From Scleroderma bovista (Eukaryota > Basidiomycota > Agaricomycetes > Boletales > Sclerodermataceae), in assembly GCA_037178675.1 (NCBI GenBank), contig JAYMGJ010000634.1:1-35855 (forward strand): DNA of 35,855 nucleotides, given 5' to 3'. This document shows positions 1 through 9,990 of the stretch, piece after piece (positions within the stretch are counted from its first letter, which is position 1; the number at the start of each line of letters is the position of its first letter). Below the pieces are notes generated by a model. The model had not been told where the DNA came from. It searched no databases and saw only the letters and a list, made by a program, of their open reading frames with translations. A program made the position numbers and the translations under genes.

Positions 1-300
1 ATCCTATTTCCATCATAATTATCTTCCTGTTTCTTCAATCTTATATTATCATACTCAATCACTCATGCTCGTCACTCGTCACTCTTAGTATTCTCCCACT
101 CAATTTACTAATTTCTCATCCCCATGTTCACTATTATATCATAGTATTCACTACCCATGTCATTATCATCATCTTATATTTTCCTTCTCTTCTACTCATC
201 ACTATTTACCATACTTTTTCACTCCCCATCTAACTATCATCCATGGTTACTCTACTAATTATTTTATTTTCATCCTTGGTGTACTAAATTCACCCATACC
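1..300. other. Pyrimidine-rich non-coding DNA
   Basis: The plus strand is strongly C+T-rich with repeated short words such as CACTCATC and TTCACTC. No reading frame of note and no RNA gene was seen. It is probably intergenic low-complexity DNA. Confidence 0.5.
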
Positions 301-925
301 TCTGTACTAATTCCCTGTCGCTGTCCAGGTACAATTCTCCTATTTGCTACTCGTGCTTAGTGCCTATCCACATATCTCCATGTATGGTAACAATCACTGC
401 TAGTCAATTTACTATACATGTATGCTAAATTTATGTCCCTGTCCAGGTATGTCCATGTATGGTAGGAATCACTCTGCTAATCACTGGTGATCACTGCACA
501 ACAAACTGTCTTGCACAGGTAAGTTTATTATCAACCGTATTGCCGTGTGCTGCATTTCATCTACTATGTACCGTCATGTGCATAGATGGTAGTATTTGCT
601 ATATGGAGCATACACTAATTTCCTGCAGCCACTTTGATATTGTTGGCCAGGAATCGTTCCTTCTCACACTCTGGTAATCACTAGTAATGCCTTGAAATCC
701 CTGGTCATCATTGGTAGACAATTTCATAAGGATGTATGCTAAATACAATATATGTGGCTGTGCAGAAACAATCATATATGGTAGATGTTGGTGGTAGCCA
801 GTGGAATAGTGAGTACTGTTATTGTTCTAGTCAATTATCCAGCATGAATGCAAAACCTTTTCTGGTGGCTGTGCAGGCATCACCATGTATGGTGATGGTG
901 ATGGTGATCCATATTCAGTAATTGT
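300..925 (+). repeat. Degenerate tandem repeat, CCATGTATGGTA units
   Basis: Blocks recur that begin with a TAGTCAATTT-like word, pass through TGTATGCTAAAT and a CTGTCCAGG or GGCTGTGCAG word, and end in CCATGTATGGTA or a close variant. Copies start near 401, 712 and 828, with a partial one near 318. Spacing is irregular (about 115-310 bases), so the array is old. The short open frames here do not resemble known proteins and cross repeat boundaries. Confidence 0.5.
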
Positions 926-1051
926 TGTGCTCAGCATGTGTTCCAGTCATTCATAGAGCCTGTGTTTTCTATGCCATAAAATATTATCAGGTGGTCAATA
1001 TATGATAAGCAAAACACTATATTATAGTAATTGTTTGTGCATGACTAGCAT

Positions 1052-1074
1052 ATAAATAATAAATAATAAATAAT
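1052..1074. repeat. AATAATA microsatellite
   Basis: About three copies of a 7-base A/T unit (AATAATA) in an otherwise AT-rich non-coding stretch. The flanking bases 926-1340 hold no gene that I can support. Confidence 0.7.
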
Positions 1075-1349
1075 CTGATGGTTGTACAATAATTGTTGAG
1101 ATCATACATGATTATGATAATCCAACACAGTGGATGTAGGGTATTTTGATTCTGAGACCCCTGTTTTGCGCAAATCATGGGGCTCCTTTATTTGCGCATT
1201 TTCCACTATTTAATCGAGGGGTTACAATAATGGTAATTAGAATTTATCTGCATGGTTTATCATTTTGATGTTCACACTCTTGAATACAATCTGATTGATA
1301 TATACCTCATGTTATTTGACGTGAGGTATAGTTGTACTACCCCAGTAGC

Positions 1350-1965
1350 ATGCATATCAGGTACCCCCATCATTTGCGCAGATAATGTCACCTTATTGAT
1401 AAGTAGTGACATTGATTGGAATCAGATATGATACAGAGTCACACAAAAGGACATAGAATTCAACTTTATATTATCTATCAGTTTGTTCATATACACCCCA
1501 TGTATTCAGTACACCACCACACATGTTGTACTCTTAGGATCCATATTTTCATCTCATGTAATTTTGTTTGTTTTATTGGTTTGATTCACACAATCGATTG
1601 TTTTAATCTCTGCACTCCAAATGAAATCAGATCAATTTATGCCACATGGTATTTGAAATAACATGTGTTGTACTACCCCTGTGTCACACATTTCATGTAC
1701 CCCCATCATTTGCGCAGATCCTGTCATTTTATTCACATTTGGTGGATTGAATTAACTGTGACACTGTATTGCACATTTCATGGACCCCTTCGATATGCAT
1801 GAATCTTAGTGTTATATTATGATATTGTACTATATATTATCCATCCACACTGTCACGCATATCAAGTACCCCCATGATATGTGCAGATCATACCAACACA
1901 TCTCAGTATTCTAATATATATCAGTCATACAGCTGTGATACGCATATCATGGGGGTATATGATTT
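1350..1965. repeat. Interspersed GTACCCCCATCATTTGCGCAG motif repeats
   Basis: A motif reading roughly TCA-GTACCCCCAT-ATTTGCGCAG occurs near 1357-1381 and 1694-1719, more weakly near 1767-1795 and 1861-1892, and with its first half inverted near 1936-1962. Most copies follow a TGTACTAC or GTGACAC/GTCACGC-like word, so the real unit is longer and degenerate, with spacing of about 75-340 bases. No gene is visible between the copies. Function unknown. Confidence 0.5.
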
Positions 1966-2088
1966 GCATGATACATTGCATGTAGTGTTCCACGCACACT
2001 TAAATGTATTGGTGTGCGTAGATCAGGGGTACAAATGCTACTAGAACCCTACTTTGACCCTAACCGACTTACACAAAAGGACATAGAA

Positions 2089-2270
2089 TGTAATACCCTC
2101 CACACAGTGTTGATCAGGCCTAATAATAGAGCTCTATCAGAGCAAAACCATTACTGGAATTGGCAGGAACCTCCGCCTGAGGAGGGCATCTATTTGATAC
2201 ATTGTTAGGTACACAAAAAATATATCTAAAGACCGTGGGAACATGAAAAAACTGCTGCCAAGGGTGGACA
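2089..2270 (+). repeat. LTR-like dispersed repeat, copy 1
   Basis: It starts TGTAATACCCTC and shares a long, nearly identical block with 16304-16490: GGCAGGAACCTCC, then GAGGGCATCTATT, a TATA-like AAAAAATATATCTAAAG, and CTGCTGCCAAGGGTGG. The TG start and central TATA-like sequence suggest a solo or truncated LTR, but no 3' end or target duplication was found. The sequence just upstream (ACACAAAAGGACATAGAAT) also occurs at 1439-1458 without the insertion, which helps fix the left boundary. Confidence 0.5.
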
Positions 2271-2691
2271 TTGAGACCGAGACGGAAAGCAGCAGCGACA
2301 GCGAACAAAGAGATGGCAACGTCGACTCAACGCGAGTCGAAGAAGCGCGGCTAGCTGGAAGAAGTCAGCGCGTGCAATGAACCAACAATCGCAAGATAAT
2401 GACTTACCATCCAGCCTCGTCTCTCGCAGGCGTGGGCTGTGTGCGACCTACGTTGGTTGGGCTGGGCCGAGCGTTAGCTCGGCAGGGACAAGGCAGGTGG
2501 AGCCGCTGGGTGGGCGGGCCACCTGGTTGTCTATGGGTCGCACTACAGTGACTAGTATGAATGGGTGACATTATTGGCCGGTGCAAGTAAACTACTACAT
2601 GGCAGTGTGGTGTATTAATGGGAGCGGTGGGTGGGTACAAAGGAGTGACGTGCAACTGTGCGGGCGCACGAGACGGCGTCAACTGTTGTCG

Positions 2692-3093
2692 TTAGAGAAA
2701 GACTACCGAACTCCGCTTGGGCTTCCGCTTGGCTGGACGCTTGCTGCCGGGGAGTTCCGGCAGCTTGACTAGACCACCTGCAAAACTCCGAAGGGGGTCA
2801 TCGAAGACATCGATGCGGGCGTACCAAATTCAAAACTGTAACAATCAGCGCAGTGCAGGAATGCAAAACAACTTACCTTGGACGGGCACGAGCCGTGCAG
2901 CCACCTGGAAATCACTCGAGACATGCCCGTGTGGTCAGTGGGCCAAGGTGTCGACGCAGAAGGTTAAGGACGCGACCTACAAACGTTTAAGCTCCTGGCT
3001 GGCGTGGTCGCTCTCATGAGTCTCATCTCCTTGATAAAATGTAGTAAAAGTGTCGAAATCACCATCAAATGGGTCAGAGCCATTTCCAGACAT
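2692..3093 (-). CDS. Small multi-exon hypothetical protein (77 aa)
   Basis: The product is not recognised. From ATG at 3093, four exons chain in phase: 3093-2985, 2904-2877, 2835-2825 and 2777-2692. All three introns are GT-AG (80, 41 and 47 bases), two with strong donors or acceptors (GTAAGT, TTACAG, TTGCAG). The exons sum to 234 bases, 77 residues plus TAA. The product starts MSGNGSDPFDGDFD, is acidic at the N terminus and ends in a basic tract (PGSKRPAKRKPKRSS) that could be a nuclear-localisation signal. The 11-base third exon is the weak point. An alternative removes a further 51-base intron (GTAGTC, CTAAC branch-like word, GCACAG) and extends into an open frame ending near 2404. A GTAAGT just upstream of the ATG could mark a 5'-UTR intron. 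Confidence 0.35.
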
Positions 3094-3224
3094 GGTTATA
3101 AAGTGGAAAGAAGAACTTACCCGTCTAGGCTGGTCCTTGGACTCGGAACGCTTGATTTACAAGCATTCCATTTCCCTTTGCTTTCTTTGGTTCACCGCAC
3201 ACTACGGGGCTCGCTTCGTCGGTT

Positions 3225-3830
3225 TTCTCGTCCTGTTGTGCGTTGGCAGCCACTTGCTCGTATACATCTCCTCCATGCCATCTCCTTCCCTCGCCCCTTT
3301 GCTTACAATGATTTGTGTTGGCTCACACAACTCCTCTGTGGGTTTCGGCCTCCTGCGATTGGGCAATTTGGTTCGGTCTAATCCTTCTGATGGCTATGCT
3401 CAGCTGTCTTCGCGTTCTTCAGTTCGTGGACGTCGAGATCTCCTCTTTCTCCTTCGTCGTGCTGCAGCGCAAGTCTGACACCCTTCATGAAGGCGACACG
3501 ATTCGGATTGTCCAAACTCCACTTGCTGATGATTCCTTCTCGGTCTTCACCCAATATCTCACCTATCGAGATGCTTCTTTCCCTCTCAACCCTCTGCTCT
3601 GGGTTCGTGCGGATGGGTCGTTCCCACCCGTGCCTGATTCCTTGCCCGCTTTCGCGCCGTCTTCCCTGACCCCTCTCTTGGTGGTCACTCCTTGCGCTCT
3701 GGCGGCGCAACCTCTTTGGCAGCTGCTGGTGTTCCTCCCTACCAAATTCAGGCTATCGGAGCTTGGTCATCCTCCACGTGCCAGCACCACGTTTGCAAGC
3801 ATCCTATCTTGTTACAAACTCTTCTTTTTC
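3225..3830 (+). pseudogene. Tyrosine recombinase (Crypton/DIRS-like) pseudogene
   Basis: Successive frames read a fungal tyrosine-recombinase core: FAYNDLCWLTQLL, then GLLRLGNLV (box I arginine), then LHEGDTIRIV and FPLNPLLWVRADGSFP, and finally GHSLRSGGATSLAAAGVPP with the HxxR box, IQAIGAWSS and a C-terminal KHPILLQTL. Members of this family cut and rejoin DNA through a catalytic Tyr near an IYIRKHP-like end; here that position reads QHHVCKHP, so the Tyr appears lost. The domain crosses at least three frame changes, and a conserved TR-W-FL segment reads TRA-stop-FL. It is therefore a dead copy. It lies divergently beside the small gene at 2692-3093. Family identity rests on recalled motifs, not on a search. 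Confidence 0.72.
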
Positions 3831-4253
3831 ATCGGCGTCCCCTCCATGATTCTCCCTTTGCTCCCCTGTGATCTTTCTTTCTCTTCTCCTTTCTTTTTCC
3901 TTACATCTCCCTTCTTAATAGCCATAATAGCTGTTTTTTCCCTTTCGGACCTCTCTCAAGCCTTATCCCTTGGTTTGCTATCATTTCTCCTAAATGTATT
4001 TGTAGTCTGTTTTCCTGTTTGTAGCGCTGCCTCCCAACTGGTCTCTGCGCCTGCGGAGGACCTATGTGACTGTACACACGCCAATGCTTATGGTGCGCGT
4101 CACCTACATATAACCCTAGAGAAAGAATGCCCAAGGCTGGATTGTTTCTGTTGTTCCAATTCAGGAGTGGCTGTTCCCTTCATTCCTGGCGTACAGTAGC
4201 ACAGGGGAGCATCGGAACGTCGGAAGCCTGGAAGAAACTCCCTCCAACCTTGT
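3831..4253. other. Gene-free pyrimidine-rich stretch
   Basis: The plus strand is C/T-rich (CTTTCTTTCTCTTCTCC-like runs). The recombinase frame decays into hydrophobic low-complexity translation here. I see no gene, RNA or site. Confidence 0.4.
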
Positions 4254-4288
4254 TTGCCAAAATGTTCGCGTTGTAACTACGTAGATCA

Positions 4289-5440
4289 CTACATATCCAT
4301 ATCGTATTTGTGCTTGAGTAATTTGCAAAGAACGCCGACCTGCTTTGAAATCGTTTTATCCTCCATGGCCAAACTCGTCACTTCGTCAATATGCCAGTCC
4401 AACACATCAGAAGGTCCTCCATCATCTATAACATAGATGCTGTGCTGCAAGCACTCGAGCGTATCCGTCATTTTTGGTTCATTCTTCACCACATCTAACA
4501 GGCCACGTATGTGGTGGTTGATCAGGTGAGATGCCGAAGCCTTGAAACGTTTTGGCGTGGAATTCACAGCCTCTTCATCTGCAGATCTCTTCTTCGAGGT
4601 TGAAGCTTCACCGGGAACCTATGCAGAGTACCTATTCATGCAAAGTTCGCTCAAATATGAATGAATTACATCTTCAGCTTTCTCAGAACCTGATGCAGCA
4701 GTTCTGTTTTGCGGTGGCGATGCTTCAGCTCTCAGCACCGTGGTACTTGTGACCGTGCCTGATGTACTTGCGTTCCCCACTTCCACAATAGCCCGTCTCT
4801 CTTGCTGGCACGATGCTTTGGCTGTCGGCTCCGTGGAACTTGCGACCGTGCCTGACATGCTTGTGTCCCCTACTTGCATAGTAGTTATGTCACCCTAGTG
4901 AGAATGGCTTAACTCGAGAGCACACCTTGGATTGCGTTCCCCACTTCCGTAGTAGTCGCTCTCTTTTGCTGCGGTGATGCCTTGGCTGTCAGCTCCATGG
5001 CACTTGCGACCGTACCTGACGTACTCGCATCCTCTACTTGCATAGTAGCCATGTCACCCTAGTTAGAATGGTTTAACTCGAGAACACACTTTGGCTTGTC
5101 AGGCTCTCCGTATGCTGTTTCAACCACTCGGAAGCTGATTCTGCACCCACAGGAACTGGCAGAAGCGTAAATTCCACTAGATTTTTACCATCGTTACTTG
5201 AGCCCCTCAAGAGGCAATGCGCCACACTCCAGACCTTCTGTGGAAGAATTCAGCGATGTGCTTGAGATGCCCGAATTCGCAACAGACCCACAAATAAGCA
5301 ACACTCTCTTCGCCCAGCTCATCTTCACCATGCTCTGCTATGTGATCCTCAATATTCTTACAGAGGCCATCAAGGTCTTTCCGAAGCAAATTCATCAAGT
5401 GGAGAAGCGTGCGAGTAAGAGGTCGAAGTTGAGGCCTTGA
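4289..5440 (-). CDS. Multi-exon hypothetical protein, possibly broken
   Basis: I do not recognise the family. Reading leftwards, protein-like segments are: 5440-5207 (LMNLLRKDLDGLCKNIED, acidic HGEDELGEES); about 5245-5095 in a second frame (GSSNDGKNLVEF, PVGAESASEWLKQHTESL); two Ser/Thr/Ala-rich copies (SGTVAS-TAKAS-QQ-R-EVGNA) at 5060-4935 and 4879-4770; and 4770-4289, with KRSADEE, a basic STPKRFK tract and HHIRGLLDVVKNEPK. The last two parts are in one frame but separated by a single TAG at 4621-4619. An AG acceptor (CTTCCACAG) precedes the second segment. I could not close the splice chain through the duplicated part, so a gene with unresolved introns and a decaying pseudogene both remain possible. 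It diverges from the gene at 5729. Confidence 0.4.
4768..5093. repeat. Tandem duplication of a ~163-bp exon/intron unit
   Basis: Bases 4768-4931 and 4932-5093 are two diverged copies of one unit beginning TTGCGTTCCCCACTTCC and ending AACTCGAGA-CACAC-TTGG. On the minus strand each copy contains an intron-like end (TTAAGCCATTCTCACTAG or TTAAACCATTCTAACTAG) followed by coding-like sequence. The duplication therefore amplified an exon together with its splice acceptor. Confidence 0.7.
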
Positions 5441-5728
5441 GGCCTGAGGACCCTTTGTTTTTGTTTTGTAGTGGCAGACACTGATAACGCTTCGGATTCG
5501 AAACACCTTCAATTACTTACAACTCCATCCACATAACATGAACGCGTACCACAAAGTCAGTAACAATGTTCGTTGCGCCACTTCACGCATTTTGGCAGCT
5601 CTCGAAGTAATTCATCACATCGCTGCACCTAAGGAAGTCTGGGCCATGTGGATGTGAGATCATCTCAATGATGAGCTTGTACGCCCATCACCTTCTCAGA
5701 TCTAAAATCCTTTCTGACTCTCTTTTAG
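5441..5728. other. Divergent intergenic region
   Basis: The stretch lies between the minus-strand gene ending its upstream exon near 5440 and the plus-strand gene at 5729. It could hold both promoters. A short plus-strand frame from ATG 5538 (MNAYHKVSNNVRC) continues to DHLNDEL with one TGA inside, and CTCTTTTAG directly precedes the ATG at 5729. An upstream exon of that gene, or an older decayed exon, cannot be excluded. Confidence 0.35.
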
Positions 5729-6912
5729 ATGAATATCCCAGATCCCACCATTGATTCTCCTCATCCCAAGCTGCTAGGCAGCCTGGAACGCATGCTCTAC
5801 CACCACTATAGTAGTCCCAACTTGCCCTTGGACACCTTGGACTTCTCCAGCGTGCAGTCCAACGATCAGCGTGTCACTGGGAAGGAATTCGTTGACTTTC
5901 CGCTGGATGCACTCCCTGAGCCAACAGGAAATGATTTATGGTGGAAAGAGTTTTCACTGTCAGGCAAGTCGTTCTGTTCACCTTTCCTTTCACTTCAGCT
6001 TATTGTTTTTAACACAGACTCTCCCAGGGTAAACTCACTACCTCCGTCCCTCCCCTCCATGGACAACCTGACCTTTGATAAATCCTTTTCAAATGCCTGT
6101 ATGCCTGCTGGTTCTCATCAAGGTGAGCCTAAATTGTTTGTGATGGAGATGTGCTGATCATCATCACAGCAATTACTGACATCCTTAATCACCCCTCTGA
6201 TCCCCTTCCAACCCCCAACCTTAGATCGTCCAGAACACCATCTGGTAAGTGAGTTGCCTCACCATGGTTCAGCATAATCTTTTTTTCTTGCCAGATCCGG
6301 TCCGGAAAAGAAAAAAGCGCGCCACCATAGATGGTGGTCTCATACGGCCCAAGAAGAAACACCTTGACTCAGGAAGGGCAAACAACGCCAAAGCTGTACC
6401 ATCTATGGTATCCAGTGTGAAAGGTAAGGGTAAGAAGGCTTCCTTCACAACTATCAAGGTGAGCTGCTGGCATCTAGAATAGATCCATGTTCTAACATCC
6501 CTGCAGGTTTGTGAGCAATGTAGGGCTCAGGAACTACCATGCACATGGCCTATTTGTCCTCTCTCCCTGACTGAGAAACATGTCTGCACCACATGTGCCT
6601 CAAGCAACCTTCAGTGCACTGTTGCAGGTGAGTCACACCACCCATTTTTCTCACTTCTCAGCTAATTAAAACTGAGGCACCTTGACCATTTGCCTCCCAC
6701 CATCAAAGCCAGCTGGTCCACTTCCTTCTCCACTGGCTGAAAACATTAACAGCCTCATAAGCAAGGTGACTGAGGTGAATGAAGAGCTGGTGGAGCTTAA
6801 AAAACAGTGGGCTGTTAGAATCGATGAGAGGCACAGGCTGATGGTTAGAATTGTCACCCTTGAGCTTCAGCTCAAAGGGTTGAGGAAATCCAGTCTGCCT
6901 GACACCAACTGA
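5729..6912 (+). CDS. Zn2Cys6-like cysteine-cluster protein, six exons (282 aa)
   Basis: Exons 5729-5963, 6018-6122, 6225-6248, 6295-6458, 6507-6627 and 6713-6912 join in phase to 849 bases, 282 residues plus TGA. Introns are 46-102 bases. The first uses a GC-AG pair (CAG/GCAAGT), the others GTGAGC, GTGAGT, GTGAGC and GTGAGT donors; the fourth has TCTAAC before its acceptor. The protein has a basic stretch RKRKKR at about 125-130 and a cluster CxxCx6C (178, 181, 188), then, after 14 residues including an extra Cys 193, CxxCx6C (203, 206, 213). A heptad-rich, charged C terminus follows (about 217-282), probably a coiled coil. This order (basic region, binuclear zinc cluster, coiled coil) matches fungal Gal4-type DNA-binding proteins, though the cluster precedes rather than opens the protein and the loop is long. 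A nuclear regulator is the best guess. The upstream start is uncertain because TTTTAG precedes the ATG. Confidence 0.6.
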
Positions 6913-7180
6913 TGCATGATGGGACTGCTGTATGCTAGATCTAATACATGTAGTAATGCTTTGTGTGTACATACATATATTAAAGTGCTCTGTAATACCT
7001 ATCTTGATCCAGCCATTTTAGTCACACCTTTGGGCCTTCAGCATCCTCTGGAGACTTGGTAGGTAACTATGGGATTGGGTCACATATCTCAGTTTCATGA
7101 TAGACCTAATTAAGTCATCTGTGAAGCCCAAAGTCCTTGAATGTTTTCCTCCTCCCTCAGGCCAGCATATATGTAGTCGT
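6913..7180. other. 3' flank of the zinc-cluster gene
   Basis: This is AT-rich sequence with ATATTAAAG near 6976, which could serve as a polyadenylation signal. No further gene is seen before the GT-rich array. Confidence 0.35.
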
Positions 7181-7190
7181 GGTCGTGTCA

Positions 7191-7580
7191 CAGCATACGT
7201 GCATGCTGGTGCTGGGGTTGTCACCGTCGTCGCCGTCTATGCAGGTGATGGTGGTGGTGGCGATCGCGCCGCAGCATGCGTGCTGGCACTGAGGTCGTCG
7301 TCGTCATCGTTGTTGCTGGTGATGGGGTGGTGGTGACTGTCAACGAGTGGTGGTGGTGGTGCCACAGCGTGCATGCGTGCTGGCACTGGGGCCGTTGCCG
7401 TTGTCGTTGTCGCGCTGGTGTGTGGTGGTGGTCACACCATAGCGTGCGTGCGTGCATGCTGGCGCTGGAGTCGTCGCCATCACGCCATTGGGTGGTGGTC
7501 ACGCTGTAGCGTGCGTGCTGGAGCTGGGGGAGTCGTTGCCATCGTTGTCGTCGCTGTCTATGCAGATGATGGTGAGACAG
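7191..7580. repeat. GT-rich minisatellite, five ~67-93-bp units
   Basis: Units start with CAGCATACGTGCATGCTGG-like words at about 7191, 7272, 7365, 7440 and 7507, each followed by GGCACTGGGG and GTCGTCGTTGCC-type triplet runs. The 3-base periodicity keeps all frames open, so the long Val/Ala/Gly- and His/Thr-rich frames on both strands here are not genes. Confidence 0.75.
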
Positions 7581-7771
7581 CAGAGGGATTGCGAGTGGTC
7601 TTCGTTGTCTGGGGAAAAATGTAGAAACGAATTGAGGCAATGATCTTGGGGATATCAGTAGCAACAAAGAGAAAATGGAGACGCACTCGACAGTAGTCAT
7701 TCATGTGCCACTGGTGTCTGCGATATCACCAGCTGGCAGGTCGGATGGATCTGATATGACTTCTGGGCGGG
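7581..7771. other. Downstream flank of minus-strand gene
   Basis: Short unique stretch between the GT array and the stop codon of the minus-strand gene. The minus-strand frame could continue here after another splice, but I could not support a join. Confidence 0.3.
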
Positions 7772-8941
7772 TCACAGTGGCCCCCGCAGGTTTGTGCTTT
7801 CTTGAGTACTTGGGCCTACCCCAACTGGCATCAGGTCGTACAGGTGGGCGTGTCGATAGGCAGGTGGCTCATGGCCACCATTGGGATTGACATATTCAGC
7901 GGCGTGTGGGCCATGGGAAGGGGGAGGTACGTTGGTATAGTGCCCACGTCCCATTGTGTTGGGTTGCAGGTGTATCGTCAGATCATTAGCATAACTTGCA
8001 TACTGACGTGCAGCGAACGACAGCGGAAGGATGAATTGGGGATGGTAAGAGCCGTAGCGGACCTCTGGGCCTCTGTACAATGGGTCGTACCAGCCGGAGT
8101 TGGTACCAGCAAGGTGGAACGGAATTCCCTCATGGACATACCAAGCATCCCCACTATACATCCTATCGGGGAGTGGCCCATGCATGGGTTGGTCCTGGTT
8201 TCTATTCACCGGCAACTCGTAGGGAAGGCGAGGTAGAGGTGGGAGTACTTGACCTAGGTGCAGCTCTCTTGGATGCTCACCCACAGGAGGATCCAGCTCG
8301 TCTCGCCAATGTGACCTTCCTCAGCAGCCAATAGCTTGCCGGAGGCCGGAGAAATTGTACCCATAGGCTCAGCCATGGATACGTCAGAAACTAAGGGATA
8401 TAGCCTTTGGCGCAAGTTGAATGCTTCATCTGGGTCGTTATTCTGGCCTACCCTCCACACTGCACATGGTCTTGTCGCCCGGACTGGGCGAGGTAGATCT
8501 GTCATTGGGTTAGTCTTTCCGAGACTTCCTCCACCCTCTGTGGTCCCGACAACAGGCGGCGGGGCTGTAACTTCATGTACTGCAATGTAAGAAGAGTGTT
8601 AGGCCCCCGGCAAGGTTCAGTGGGTGGCCATTCCTTACCTGTTTCATATGAAGCCGCCTCGCACTCCATCGCTACAGTACACAGGTGGGATCAGTGACTA
8701 TTATGAAGTACTAGTGACCTCCTCACCTTCTACGTGATGAGGATCCTCTGACGATACACTAGGTACGTGAGCATCCTGGGCTTGGCCTTGAGTGCACTGC
8801 ATTTGTATCACTATGAAGTGTCACCACTGGATACAGTAACAATTGAGACTATAACTCACATTTGTCATGTTGTGGTTCTTTCGAGGGTGTACCTCGACCC
8901 TCCTGAGACTTTAAGGATCCATCACTGTCATTCGAGCACAT
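7772..8941 (-). CDS. Multi-exon proline-rich hypothetical protein, 3' part
   Basis: The family is not recognised. Five exons chain in phase on the minus strand: one ending at 8860 (open back to about 8941, with CSNDSDGSLKSQEGRG), then 8810-8727, 8671-8639, 8579-8361 and 8319-7772. Introns are 49, 55, 59 and 41 bases, all GT-AG with good ends (GTGAGT, GTGAGG, GTAAGG, TTGCAG). The joined protein runs through SSEDPHHVEAMECEAAS and VGTTEGGGSLGKTNP into RATRPCAVWRVGQNNDPDEA. It ends in a 180-residue region rich in Pro, Tyr, His and Gly (HLGQVLPPLPRLPYELPVN, PPSHGPHAAEYVNPNGGHEPP). No catalytic motif, signal peptide or membrane segment is visible; it looks largely disordered. The consistent phase across five exons is the main evidence that this is, or recently was, a real gene. 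It probably continues upstream into 9000-9990. Confidence 0.55.
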
Positions 8942-8999
8942 GTCAGGTCGGAAATGATATAGAAGTAGTAGTGACTTGCATTCGTCGCGAGGCTCGTGG

Positions 9000-9990
9000 C
9001 GAGGTTCAAGGCAAGGCATGCTGTTCGGTTCAGCCTCCTGGGATTGAGATGAAAGAGTGCATGGCGATTGCATTGCTAAGGACGAGGTTATTGGATTGTA
9101 CATGTGTCGAGACCTGGGATAACTTACGTTCGTGGCGGCAGGGCACTTGATCTCATGCGCCTGGTACTTGATTTCCAGCAGGCTCATAGGCAGGAGTAGG
9201 CACGCTCACTAGTCGACGTTGTGGACTATTTACATATGATATACAAGTAGTAATTACTTACGAGTCTCGTGGCGAGGTACAGGGGAGGCCGTGCTCGATC
9301 GTCGATCTTCTTGGAGCCGTTGCCTCACTGAGGATCATACATTAGTTTGTTGAGTATGTACTACATGTAAATGACAATTTATGTTGCTCAACACTGAGCT
9401 CTTCAGTTGGTAGTGGATGTTCAACGGGCACCCTGGATGATTGCACGGTCAGCTGTCTGTCGGGTCTGACATCGTGAACGGGCACTAGAGTTGATCTGGA
9501 TCCACGATCCTCGTGAGGGTGGGTATCAGACCCTTCTTCATCAGACGATGCAGAGTTGGGCGGCGAGATGATCTGAAGTCTATGTTTCTTCTTTACTGAT
9601 CTCGCCTGTAATGATGGTTTCACTGCCTTGAGATTGGAGGGTTGCGTGGTATTTGTATCTAGCGACTCAGACGCCACTCGTTTCGTAGCACGCAAAGGCT
9701 GTTGTGACTTTGCTTTGCATTTGTGGATAGACGGGTCCTGCTCATCCTCAGAAGCAAAAGGCTCGGAGGAATCGGGTTGTGCGGTATTCGTATCTAGCGA
9801 GGACGCCACTTGTTTCGCAGCACGCGAGGACTGTAGGGGCTTTGTTTTGGGTTTGCGGTGGACGGGTCCTGCTCATCCTCAGAAGCAAAAGGCTCAGTGG
9901 AGTCGCCCAAGACCTTGCATTTGCCGCCAACGTTCGTTTCTTCAGATCCGGAGGAGTCCCTGGCCACAATAACACACGGTTACAGCCGTA
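9000..9990 (-). CDS. Upstream exons of the same gene, repetitive and partly broken
   Basis: On the minus strand, 9990-9840 and 9835-9700 carry two copies of a Ser/Glu/Lys-rich unit (EPFASEDEQDPS, then ..KPLQSSRAAKQVASSLDTNT or ..QQPLRATKRVASESLDTNT). The first copy has lost one base relative to the second, which shifts the frame. Coding continues to SVEQHKLSFT near 9370; a 37-base GT-AG intron then leads to RQRLQEDRRSSTASPVPRHET ending at GTAAGT (about 9258). A related exon ending PCRHE at GTAAGT (about 9129) carries an in-frame TGA, and a third ends EPRHEPRDE at a GC donor (about 8984). Basic SVKKKHR and acidic SSDEEGSD tracts suggest a nuclear protein. The frameshift and TGA make a decaying gene likely; undetected splice sites are the alternative. 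Confidence 0.4.

Noticed and set aside
7221..7700. Minus-strand 159-codon frame rich in His/Arg/Thr
   Set aside because: Lies across the GT-rich minisatellite; composition is explained by the repeat.
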